A stretch of DNA of 44,895 bases, taken from positions 7,303,274-7,348,168 of the forward strand of contig NZ_GG657757.1 of NCBI RefSeq assembly GCF_000158955.1, in the 5' to 3' direction. Positions 25,122-31,309 of the stretch are shown piece by piece. The notes under the pieces are model-generated. The model saw nothing but the letters and a program-made list of their open reading frames with translations. It did no database searches and had not been told where the DNA came from. The position numbers and the translations under genes were made by a program. How positions within the stretch are numbered: the stretch's first letter is position 1; each line of letters begins with the position of its first letter. This DNA is from Streptomyces viridochromogenes DSM 40736 (GTDB taxonomy: Bacteria; Actinomycetota; Actinomycetes; Streptomycetales; Streptomycetaceae).

Positions 25122-26218
25122 GCGACACTCTCGGCTCTGCGAAGTCCGCCGCTGACGGAGCGACGAAGAACCCACTCACGGACCTGGCCCACAGCGAGGC
25201 CGCCGACCGGCTCAAGGCCGAGTTGCAGGAGTACCTCGCCGCCCAGGCCACCCGCATGCTGACCGGCGTCGGCCGCAAGCTCGGCGAGACCACCGGCAAG
25301 CTGAACGACATCGCCGAGGGCAACAGCCCCGGCTTCGCCAAACTCGCCCTCGACGGCGGCCGCAAGCTCGCCGAGGGCAAGGGACCGCTGCGCGCCGCGC
25401 TGGAGACCGGCGGCTCAAGCGTCAAGGACAAGGTCACTGGTGCACTGAAGAACCTGGGTGGCGGCGGCAAGGGCAAGGGCAAGGGCCGTTCCGGCAACAA
25501 GCCCACCGTCATCATCGAGCACATCGACGTCGGTGTGCCGCTGCGCACCGCCTACGACCAGTGGACGCAGTACCAGGACTTCAGCACCTTCGCGAAGGGT
25601 GTCAAGAGCGCGAGTCGCGACGACGACACCCACTCGGACTGGCAGGCGAAGGTCTGGTGGTCCAACCGCAGCTGGAAGGCGAAGACGACCGAGCAGATCC
25701 CCGACGACCGCATCGCCTGGACGTCCGAGGGGGCCAAGGGCACCACGAAGGGCGTCGTCTCCTTCCATCGGCTCACCGACAACCTGACCCGTGTGCTGCT
25801 GGTCATCGAGTACTACCCCTCCGGCTTCTTCGAGAAGACCGGCAACATATGGCGCGCCCAGGGCCGGCGTACCCGGCTCGACCTGAAGAACTTCGTCCGC
25901 TTCATCACGATCAAGGGCGAGGCGGAGGACGGCTGGCGCGGCGAGATCCGCGACGGCGACGTCGTCCGCAGCCATGAGGACGCGCTCGCCGAGGAGGAGT
26001 CCGAGGAGGAGGGCACCGAGGAGGAGCCCGAGGACGAGTACGAGGAAGAGGAAGAAGAGGAGGGTGAAGAGGAACCCGAGGGCGAGTACGAGGACGACGC
26101 CGAGGCCGAGTACGACGAGGAGGCCGAAGGCGAGGAGGAGCCCGAGGGTGAGCCGGAGGAGGAGTACGAGGAGGACGAGTACGAAGACGAGGACGTGGAG
26201 GCAGGGAGCCGGCGATGA
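25118..26218 (+). CDS. gvpZ: GvpZ-type gas-vesicle cluster protein, SRPBCC domain with acidic tail
   Basis: A 366-residue protein. Residues 1-125 are helical with a Gly/Lys stretch. Residues about 128-265 form an SRPBCC/polyketide-cyclase-like START fold (TVIIEHIDVGVPLRTAYDQW, WWSNRSWKAKTTEQIPDDRI, RVLLVIEYYPSGFFEK), a pocket for a hydrophobic ligand. The last 90 residues are almost only Glu, Asp, Tyr and Gly (EEEEEEGEEEPEGEYEDD). The role in vesicles is unknown; lipid-like ligand binding or surface chaperoning are possible. ATG at 25118 overlaps the gvpY stop. The oppositely charged tails of the two neighbours are notable. Confidence 0.87.
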   Translation: MSDTLGSAKSAADGATKNPLTDLAHSEAADRLKAELQEYLAAQATRMLTGVGRKLGETTGKLNDIAEGNSPGFAKLALDGGRKLAEGKGPLRAALETGGSSVKDKVTGALKNLGGGGKGKGKGRSGNKPTVIIEHIDVGVPLRTAYDQWTQYQDFSTFAKGVKSASRDDDTHSDWQAKVWWSNRSWKAKTTEQIPDDRIAWTSEGAKGTTKGVVSFHRLTDNLTRVLLVIEYYPSGFFEKTGNIWRAQGRRTRLDLKNFVRFITIKGEAEDGWRGEIRDGDVVRSHEDALAEEESEEEGTEEEPEDEYEEEEEEEGEEEPEGEYEDDAEAEYDEEAEGEEEPEGEPEEEYEEDEYEDEDVEAGSRR

Positions 26219-26553
26219 CGACGCCCAGCAGGATGCCCGAGCCCTACGGCCAGGGGAGCAGCGCCAACCTGGCGGACATCCTGGAACGGGTCCTGGACAA
26301 GGGCATCGTCATCGCGGGCGACATCAAGATCAACCTGCTGGACATCGAACTCCTCACCATCAAGCTGCGTTTGGTCGTCGCCTCCGTGGACAAGGCGAAG
26401 GAGATGGGAATCGACTGGTGGGAAAGCGACCCGGCGCTGTCCTCGCGGGCCCGGCGTGATGAACTGACCCGTGAGAACGCCGAGTTGCGCGAGAGGCTGG
26501 CCCGGCTGGAGGAACTGGAGACCGGCCGCGCGGAGAAGAAGGAGGCACCGTGA
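26215..26553 (+). CDS. gvpJ: Gas vesicle protein GvpJ (GvpA paralogue)
   Basis: A 112-residue protein with the GvpA/J/M fold (NLADILERVLDKGIVIAGDI, KINLLDIELLTIKLRLVVAS, VDKAKEMGIDWWESDPAL) followed by a short coiled coil with leucine heptads (RRDELTRENAELRERLARLE). GvpJ is a minor wall or nucleation protein. IDWWESDPAL separates GvpJ from GvpA. ATG overlaps the gvpZ stop (ATGA), and the stop overlaps the GTG of gvpL. Confidence 0.92.
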   Translation: MTTPSRMPEPYGQGSSANLADILERVLDKGIVIAGDIKINLLDIELLTIKLRLVVASVDKAKEMGIDWWESDPALSSRARRDELTRENAELRERLARLEELETGRAEKKEAP

Positions 26554-27305
26554 CCGGTCTGCGGTACGTCTACGCCGTCTGCCGCCCCTTCGGCACACCG
26601 CTCCAGTCCCAGCTGAAGGGGGTGGCGGGTGATCCGCCCAGAGGGCTGACCCACCACGGCCTCGTCGCCGTGGTGAGCCACGTGCCGGAGCGGGACTTCG
26701 CGGAGGAACCGCTCCACCGGCATCTGGAGGATCTGGACTGGCTCACCGAGACCGCCCGCGCCCACCAGGGCGTGATCGACGCGCTGACGACCGTCACGAC
26801 GCCGCTGCCGCTCCGGCTGGGCACCGTCTTCCGGGACGACAGCGGCGTACGGACGATGCTGGAGGCCCGCGAGGAGGACTTCCGGCGCACCCTCGACCGG
26901 CTGGAGGGCCGGGTCGAGTGGGGTGTCAAGGTGTACGCCGAGTCCGAGCCGAAGAAGGCCGCCCAGCCGGCGCAGAAGGCGGCCTCGGGCCGGGACTACC
27001 TTCGCCAGCGGCGTGCTCAGACCCGGTCGCACGAGGAAATGTGGCAAAAGGCCGAGAGTTTCTCGACCCACCTGCACGAGCAGCTTTCCGCATTCGCGGA
27101 GGATGCACGGCTGCACCCGCCGCAGAATCCCGCCCTTTCCAAGGCCACCGGGCGGAACGTATTGAACGCGGCATATCTCGTGCCGCGGGCGCATTCCGAG
27201 GAATTCGTGGAACTGGTGGACCGTACCAAGGGTGAACTGCCGGGAATGCGCATAGAACTCACCGGCCCCTGGGCGGCCTATTCGTTCGCCGGGGAGGCCA
27301 CATGA
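26550..27305 (+). CDS. gvpL: Gas vesicle protein GvpL (GvpF/GvpL family)
   Basis: A 251-residue second GvpF/L member: RYVYAVCRPFGTPLQSQLKG, GLVAVVSHVPERDFAEEPLH, TPLPLRLGTVFRDDSGVRTM, GRVEWGVKVYAE, ending ELTGPWAAYSFAGEAT. In other species GvpL bridges GvpA with several accessory Gvp proteins. The middle part (about 27040-27280) uses more A/T-ending codons than the rest of the operon. The stop overlaps the ATG of a seven-codon minigene before gvpS. Confidence 0.92.
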   Translation: MTGLRYVYAVCRPFGTPLQSQLKGVAGDPPRGLTHHGLVAVVSHVPERDFAEEPLHRHLEDLDWLTETARAHQGVIDALTTVTTPLPLRLGTVFRDDSGVRTMLEAREEDFRRTLDRLEGRVEWGVKVYAESEPKKAAQPAQKAASGRDYLRQRRAQTRSHEEMWQKAESFSTHLHEQLSAFAEDARLHPPQNPALSKATGRNVLNAAYLVPRAHSEEFVELVDRTKGELPGMRIELTGPWAAYSFAGEAT

Positions 27306-27325
27306 CCGGCGGGGAGAAGCCGTGA
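27302..27325 (+). other. Seven-codon minigene joining gvpL and gvpS
   Basis: ATG at 27302 overlaps the gvpL stop (ATGA), and its own stop TGA at 27323-27325 overlaps the gvpS start GTG at 27322 (GTGA). It would encode MTGGEKP. It may pass ribosomes from gvpL to gvpS. GGGGAG inside it also serves as a ribosome site for gvpS, so chance is possible. Confidence 0.4.
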
Positions 27326-27510
27326 CAGTAGTGGAACGCCGTGAGGTCGCGCTCGTGGACCTGCTCGACCGGCTGCTCGCCGGCGGTGTCGTGATCACGG
27401 GGGACATCACCCTGCGCATCGCCGACGTCGATCTCGTCCGTATCGACCTCAACGCGCTCATCAGCTCGGTGAACGCCCAGGTGCCCTCCCCGTTCGAGGA
27501 GTTGCTGTGA
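27322..27510 (+). CDS. gvpS: Gas vesicle protein GvpS (small GvpA paralogue)
   Basis: A 62-residue protein that is almost only the GvpA core: VALVDLLDRLLAGGVVITGD, ITLRIADVDLVRIDLNALIS. It is the third GvpA-like protein in the cluster, after gvpA and gvpJ, and lacks any tail. Such GvpS/GvpM proteins are minor components of vesicle nucleation. GTG at 27322 has GGGGAG five bases upstream. The stop overlaps the GTG of gvpK. Confidence 0.9.
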   Translation: MTVVERREVALVDLLDRLLAGGVVITGDITLRIADVDLVRIDLNALISSVNAQVPSPFEELL

Positions 27511-27827
27511 CGTCGTCCGACAGCCCCGACAAGCGCCCCGGGCAGCATCGGAACAGGCTGAACCTGGAGCCCGACACCGTCGAGCGTGACCTGCTCAAAC
27601 TCGTGCTGACGGTGGTGGAGCTGCTGCGCCAGCTCATGGAGCGCCAGGCGCTGCGCCGGTTCGACGTGGGGGACCTGAGCGAGGAGCAGGAGGAGCGGAT
27701 CGGGCTCACGCTGATGCTGCTCGAGGAGCGGATGACGGAACTGCGCGAGCGCTACGACCTGCGGCCCGAGGACCTCAATCTGGACCTCGGGCCGCTCGGA
27801 CCGCTGCTCCCCAGGGACGGGGGCTGA
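27507..27827 (+). CDS. gvpK: Gas vesicle protein GvpK
   Basis: A 106-residue protein of the GvpK family: RLNLEPDTVERDLLKLVLTV, VELLRQLMERQALRRFDVGD, EEQEERIGLTLMLLEERMTE, LNLDLGPLGPLLP. GvpK is a conserved assembly protein. It closes the operon; its stop codon lies in the loop of a strong hairpin. The start GTG overlaps the gvpS stop. Confidence 0.93.
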   Translation: MTSSDSPDKRPGQHRNRLNLEPDTVERDLLKLVLTVVELLRQLMERQALRRFDVGDLSEEQEERIGLTLMLLEERMTELRERYDLRPEDLNLDLGPLGPLLPRDGG

Positions 27828-27837
27828 CCCCCGTCCC
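27814..27837 (+). terminator. Hairpin closing the gvp operon, with the gvpK stop in its loop
   Basis: GGGACGGGGG (27814-27823) and CCCCCGTCCC (27828-27837) are perfect 10-base arms; the loop CTGA contains the gvpK stop TGA. No T tract follows. It separates gvpK from the convergent mini-protein gene. Confidence 0.75.
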
Positions 27838-27838
27838 C

Positions 27839-27888
27839 GGGGCTCACTCACCACCTGTACCACGGGGCTCACTCACCACCTGTACCAG
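27839..27888. repeat. 25-base tandem duplication at the 3' end of the mini-protein gene
   Basis: GGGGCTCACTCACCACCTGT plus ACCAC (27839-27863) is followed at once by the same 24 bases plus G (27864-27888). On the minus strand it copies the last codons (WYRW and stop) of the hydrophobic mini-protein. It looks like a recent slippage event. Confidence 0.8.
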
Positions 27889-28043
27889 CGGCCCCTGCCC
27901 CCGGACGCCGACGTGCCCCGCACGACGAATCCCAGCAGCCACAGCACGATAACCGCCAACGCGATCCACCAGAGCACCTTTACCGCGAATCCGGCGCCGA
28001 ACAGAATCAAAGCCAGAAGCAGCACCAGCAGAATGGGAACCAT
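27873..28043 (-). CDS. Hydrophobic 56-residue membrane mini-protein
   Basis: Read on the minus strand from ATG 28043 behind a perfect AGGAGG (28057-28052): MVPILLVLLLALILFGAGFA, then VKVLWWIALAVIVLWLLGFV, then VRGTSASGGRGRWYRW and stop TGA at 27875-27873. It forms one helical hairpin with a basic tail. This matches short actinobacterial hydrophobic proteins, often stress-induced, with no known function. It is A/T-richer than its surroundings near the start. It is convergent with gvpK and lies just after the methyltransferase gene. Confidence 0.75.
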   Translation of the reverse strand: MVPILLVLLLALILFGAGFAVKVLWWIALAVIVLWLLGFVVRGTSASGGRGRWYRW

Positions 28044-28085
28044 AATTCGAACCTCCTGCTCTACTGGTTTCCCGTAAAACGGGGA

Positions 28086-28907
28086 TCAGGCTTCTTTTCT
28101 GCAGAGAATTTCTCCGTGCAGCACGCTGAACCAGCCGTCCTCCCGTCGCCCCCATTCCCGCCAGGCGTCGGCCACGGCCCGGAGCCGCTCCTCGGTCGCG
28201 TGCCCGCCCAGCCGGGCCCGCTCCGCGTAGGCCGACGCCGTCGTCCGGTCGGCCCAGAGTCCGCTCCACCAGGCGCGCTCGTCCGGCGTGGCGAACGTCC
28301 ACGTCGCCGAGCTCGCCGTGACGTCCGTGAATCCCGCGCGCAGCGCCCACGCCTTCAGTCGCCGCCCGGCGTCCGGCTCACCGCCGTTGGCACGGGCGAC
28401 CCGGCGGTAGAGGTCCAGCCAGTCGTCGAGCCCCTCGGACTCCGGGAACCAGGTCATGGCCTCGTAGTCGGCGTCCCGCACGGCGACGAGACCCCCCGGC
28501 CGGACCACGCGCTTCATCTCGCGCAGCGCCTGCACGGGGTCGCCCACGTGCTGGAGCACCTGATGGGCGTGCACAACACAGAACGTGTCGTCCGGGTAGT
28601 CCAGGGCGTGCACGTCGGCGACCGCGAAGTCCACGTTGCCGAGCCCCTGCCCGGCCGCCGTGGCGCGCGCCTGCTCCAGGATCTCGGGCGCCCGGTCGAC
28701 GCCGGTGACGTGCCCGTCGGGCACGAGCCGAGCCAGGTCGGCGGTGATGGTGGCCGGCCCGCATCCGACGTCCAGGATCCTCATGTGCGGCTTGAGGGAA
28801 GGCAGGAGGTACGCGGCCGAGTTGGCGGCGGTCCGCCAGGTGTGCGAGCGCAGCACCGACTCGTGGTGCCCGTGCGTGTAGACGGCGGTCTCCCGTGGTT
28901 CCGGCAT
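28086..28907 (-). CDS. Class I SAM-dependent methyltransferase (UbiE/Methyltransf_11 type)
   Basis: A 273-residue protein. Motif I is RILDVGCGPATITADLARLV, motif II VTGVDRAPEILEQA, and motif post-I includes DTFCVVHAHQVLQHVGDP. VVRPGGLVAVRDADY is the usual motif III. The family methylates small molecules or quinones; the substrate is unknown. ATG at 28907 (MPEPRETAVYTHGHHESVLR) is preferred to a start at 28940 because GGGGTGGGA lies before it. The gene is followed by the hydrophobic mini-protein on the same strand. Confidence 0.88.
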   Translation of the reverse strand: MPEPRETAVYTHGHHESVLRSHTWRTAANSAAYLLPSLKPHMRILDVGCGPATITADLARLVPDGHVTGVDRAPEILEQARATAAGQGLGNVDFAVADVHALDYPDDTFCVVHAHQVLQHVGDPVQALREMKRVVRPGGLVAVRDADYEAMTWFPESEGLDDWLDLYRRVARANGGEPDAGRRLKAWALRAGFTDVTASSATWTFATPDERAWWSGLWADRTTASAYAERARLGGHATEERLRAVADAWREWGRREDGWFSVLHGEILCRKEA

Positions 28908-28994
28908 GGCGGATCCCACCCCTTCCGTTCGGGTCGGCATGGGATCACGGTACGCAGTCAGGCCGAATAATGAGACCCGTATCCCGCGATATGG

Positions 28995-29011
28995 ACTGAC
29001 AGTGCGTCAGT
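28995..29011. promoter_or_regulatory. Small perfect inverted repeat between lipid-kinase remnant and methyltransferase
   Basis: ACTGAC (28995-29000) and GTCAGT (29006-29011) with a 5-base centre. It touches the stop codon of the kinase remnant and lies about 90 bases upstream of the methyltransferase start, so it could be a weak terminator or an operator. Confidence 0.3.
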
Positions 29012-29480
29012 CAGCGGCGGGGCATCGGCCGGTAGACGGTCAGTGCCTCCGGCAGCTTCTCCAGCGTCACCCGGCCCGCCACCTCGGTGACCTCACCGTC
29101 GTAGGCGAGGAGCGTGCCGGGCGCCACGTGGTCCAGGTGCAGTCGTCCCACGTGGACGGCGGCATGGACGGGGGAGCGGGTCAGGGGTCCGGCGAGGGCG
29201 GCGGCAAGGAGCCGCACGGCCGGCCGGCGCCCGCCGTGCGCGACCCGCACGTCGAGCTGCCCGTCCGCCAGGTCCGTCCGGCGGCCGGGTGCCAGCCCCA
29301 TGCGGTGGTAGGTGCCGTTCCCGGCGAACAGCAGCCACAGGGGGCGGGTACGGCCCTGGAACTCGGCCTCCAGCGGGTGCCGGTCGGCCCGCAGCACGCG
29401 CACGGCCGCGAGCACCCCGGCGGGCCAGCCGCCGATGGCGCGGATTGCGTGACCAGGGCGCCGCACTCGGTTCCTGACCC
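29011..29480 (-). pseudogene. Diacylglycerol-kinase-like protein, C-terminal half only
   Basis: The frame shows the C-terminal beta-sandwich of DAGK/sphingosine-kinase-like proteins: GGWPAGVLAAVRVLRADRHP, LWLLFAGNGTYHRMGLAPGR, TDLADGQLDVRVAHGG, ending LEKLPEALTVYRPM. The nucleotide-binding half (GGDGT motif) and the PAP2 domain with which it is fused in many streptomycetes are absent. The similarity fades at about 29480, exactly where a direct repeat of GC-rich units begins and before the ABC-F gene. I read this as a deletion remnant. An ATG at 29511 would give a 166-residue product of doubtful use. Confidence 0.72.
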
Positions 29481-29515
29481 GCGGCCCCACGGGGGCGTCC
29501 CGCGGCCCCACGGGG
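29478..29515. repeat. Direct repeat CCCGCGGCCCCACGGGG, two copies
   Basis: The 17-base unit occurs at 29478-29494 and 29499-29515, 21 bases apart. It marks the edge where similarity to the lipid kinase ends, so it may be the scar of the deletion that removed the kinase N-terminus. Confidence 0.6.
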
Positions 29516-29564
29516 ACATAATGCGTTTGCCGCCGCTCCCTCGCTCCCCACAGAATCGGGCCCC

Positions 29565-29632
29565 ATGCGTAAAACTCGAAAAAAGCACATCTTGAGTACT
29601 ACCTGCCCGACGGAAGGGCCCTGCTGGGCGAT
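29565..29632 (+). other. Probable N-terminus of the ABC-F gene in another frame, joined at an A AAA AAG heptamer
   Basis: The ABC-F similarity extends upstream of GTG 29633 (AHLEYYLPDGRALLGDV) to 29585, but that frame has a stop at 29570 and no start codon. An ATG at 29565 opens the zero frame as ATG CGT AAA ACT CGA AAA AAG. At A AAA AAG (29579-29585), the heptamer type of E. coli dnaX, a -1 shift gives MRKTRKKAHLEYYLPDGR, exactly in register with the family. One more A in the run of six (29579-29584) would do the same, so transcript slippage, a mutation or an assembly error are alternatives. I see no ribosome site before 29565 and no strong downstream stem. Confidence 0.55.
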
Positions 29633-31186
29633 GTGTCCTTCCGGGTGGGGGAGGGGGCCGTGGTGGCCCTCGTGGGACCCAACGGGGCGGGGAAGACCAC
29701 CCTCCTGCGCATGATCGCCGGTGAGCTCAAGCCGCACGGCGGCACCGTGACCGTGGGCGGCGGCCTCGGCGTGATGCGCCAGTTCGTCGGATCCGTACGC
29801 GACGAGACGACCGTGCGGGACCTGCTCGTGTCCGTCGCCACGCCCCGCATCCGCGAGGCTGCCCGGGCCGTCGACGCCGCCGAGCACGCCATCATGACCG
29901 TCGACGACGAGGCCGCCCAGCTGAGGTACGCCCAGGCCCTCGCCGACTGGGCGGAGGCCCGCGGCTACGAGGCGGAGACCCTGTGGGACATGTGCACCAC
30001 GGCGGCCCTGGGCGTCCCGTACGACAAGGCGCAGTGGCGGCTCGTCCGCACCCTCTCCGGCGGTGAGCAGAAGCGCCTCGTCCTGGAGGCACTGCTGCGC
30101 GGCACCGACGAGGTGCTGCTGCTCGACGAGCCCGACAACTACCTGGACGTGCCCGGCAAGCGCTGGCTGGAGGAGCGGCTGAAGGAGACCCGCAAGACGG
30201 TCCTCTTCGTGTCCCACGACCGCGAGCTCCTCGCGCGCGCCGCCGAGAAGATCGTCTCCGTGGAACCCTCACCGGCAGGCGCGGACGCCTGGGTGCACGG
30301 TGGCGGATTCGCGACGTACCACGAGGCGCGCCGGCAGCGGTTCGCCCGCTTCGAGGAGCTGCGCAAGCGCTGGGACGAGAAGCACGCACAGTTGAAGAAG
30401 CTGGTGCTGACGCTCCGTCAAGCGGCCGAGAACAGCCACGACATGGCCTCCCGTTACCGCGCCGCCCAGACCAGGCTCCGCAAGTTCGAGGAGGCCGGCC
30501 CGCCCCCGGAGCCGCCCCGTGAGCAGGACATCAGGATGCGGCTCAAGGGCGGCCGCACCGGCATCCGGGCCATCACCTGCGAGGGCCTGGAGCTGACCGG
30601 CCTGATGAAGCCCTTCGACCTGGAGGTCTTCTACGGCGAACGTGTCGCCGTCCTCGGCTCCAACGGCTCCGGCAAGTCCCACTTCCTGCGCCTGCTCGCC
30701 GGCGACGACGTGGCGCACACGGGCGGCTGGAAGCTGGGCGCCCGGGTCGTCCCCGGCCACTTCGCGCAGACCCACGCGCACCCGGAGCTGCGGGGCCGCA
30801 CCCTCCTCGACATCCTGTGGAAGGAGCACGCCCAGGACCGGGGCGCCGCCATGTCCCGGCTGCGCCGCTACGAGCTGACGAACCAGGCCGAGCAGACTTT
30901 CGAACGCCTGTCCGGTGGCCAGCAGGCCCGGTTCCAGATCCTCCTCCTGGAGCTGGAGGGCGCGACGGCCCTGCTGCTCGACGAGCCGACCGACAACCTG
31001 GACCTGGAGTCTGCCGAGGCGCTCCAGGAAGGCCTGGAGGCCTTCGAGGGCACGGTCCTCGCGGTCACCCACGACCGCTGGTTCGCCCGCTCCTTCGACC
31101 GCTACCTGGTCTTCGGCAGCGACGGCCGAGTCCGCGAGACCCCGACCCCGGTCTGGGACGAACGCCGCGTGGAACGAGCCCGCTAG
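29633..31186 (+). CDS. ABC-F family ATP-binding protein (two ABC modules)
   Basis: From GTG 29633 a 517-residue product. Module 1 has Walker A VGPNGAGKTTLLR, signature LSGGEQKRLVLEA, Walker B VLLLDEPDNYLDVPG and the switch VLFVSHDRELLARA. A charged linker of about 80 residues follows. Module 2 has LGSNGSGKSHFLRLLAG, LSGGQQARFQILLLE, ALLLDEPTDNLDLESAEAL and VLAVTHDRWFARS. There are no membrane segments. ABC-F proteins act on the ribosome in translation or antibiotic resistance. GTG 29633 cuts off the first beta-strand, so the true start is probably upstream through the frame change described at 29565-29632. A strong hairpin starts at the stop codon. Confidence 0.88.
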   Translation: MSFRVGEGAVVALVGPNGAGKTTLLRMIAGELKPHGGTVTVGGGLGVMRQFVGSVRDETTVRDLLVSVATPRIREAARAVDAAEHAIMTVDDEAAQLRYAQALADWAEARGYEAETLWDMCTTAALGVPYDKAQWRLVRTLSGGEQKRLVLEALLRGTDEVLLLDEPDNYLDVPGKRWLEERLKETRKTVLFVSHDRELLARAAEKIVSVEPSPAGADAWVHGGGFATYHEARRQRFARFEELRKRWDEKHAQLKKLVLTLRQAAENSHDMASRYRAAQTRLRKFEEAGPPPEPPREQDIRMRLKGGRTGIRAITCEGLELTGLMKPFDLEVFYGERVAVLGSNGSGKSHFLRLLAGDDVAHTGGWKLGARVVPGHFAQTHAHPELRGRTLLDILWKEHAQDRGAAMSRLRRYELTNQAEQTFERLSGGQQARFQILLLELEGATALLLDEPTDNLDLESAEALQEGLEAFEGTVLAVTHDRWFARSFDRYLVFGSDGRVRETPTPVWDERRVERAR

Positions 31187-31215
31187 GGGGCCGCGCCCCT
31201 GGGGGCGCGGCCCCC
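31186..31215 (+). terminator. Perfect GC-rich hairpin after the ABC-F gene
   Basis: GGGGGCCGCGCCCC (31186-31199) pairs with GGGGCGCGGCCCCC (31202-31215), a 14-base stem with almost no loop that begins on the last base of the stop codon. The dispersed repeat follows directly, so both may form one terminator for the converging units. Confidence 0.75.
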
Positions 31216-31242
31216 AGGGGCGCGGGGAACTGTGCGACCAGC
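31216..31242 (-). repeat. Dispersed Streptomyces-type repeat, copy 2
   Basis: Reads AGGGGCGCGGGGAACTGTGC then GACCAGC on the plus strand, the reverse complement of copy 1 with one change (T for C in ACTGTGC). It lies between the ABC-F terminator and the 3' end of the baeRF gene. The remaining 67 bases before that gene show nothing else. Confidence 0.8.
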
Positions 31243-31309
31243 CAAAAGGCACCCGCACACGCGATGTGTGAAGCACCCTTACGGCGGCTGGGCGCACAAC
31301 ATTCCCCGC

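Noticed and set aside
29605..29629. Stimulatory stem downstream of the A AAA AAG heptamer
   Set aside because: I find only a four-base GCCC/GGGC pairing, too weak to claim as a frameshift stimulator.
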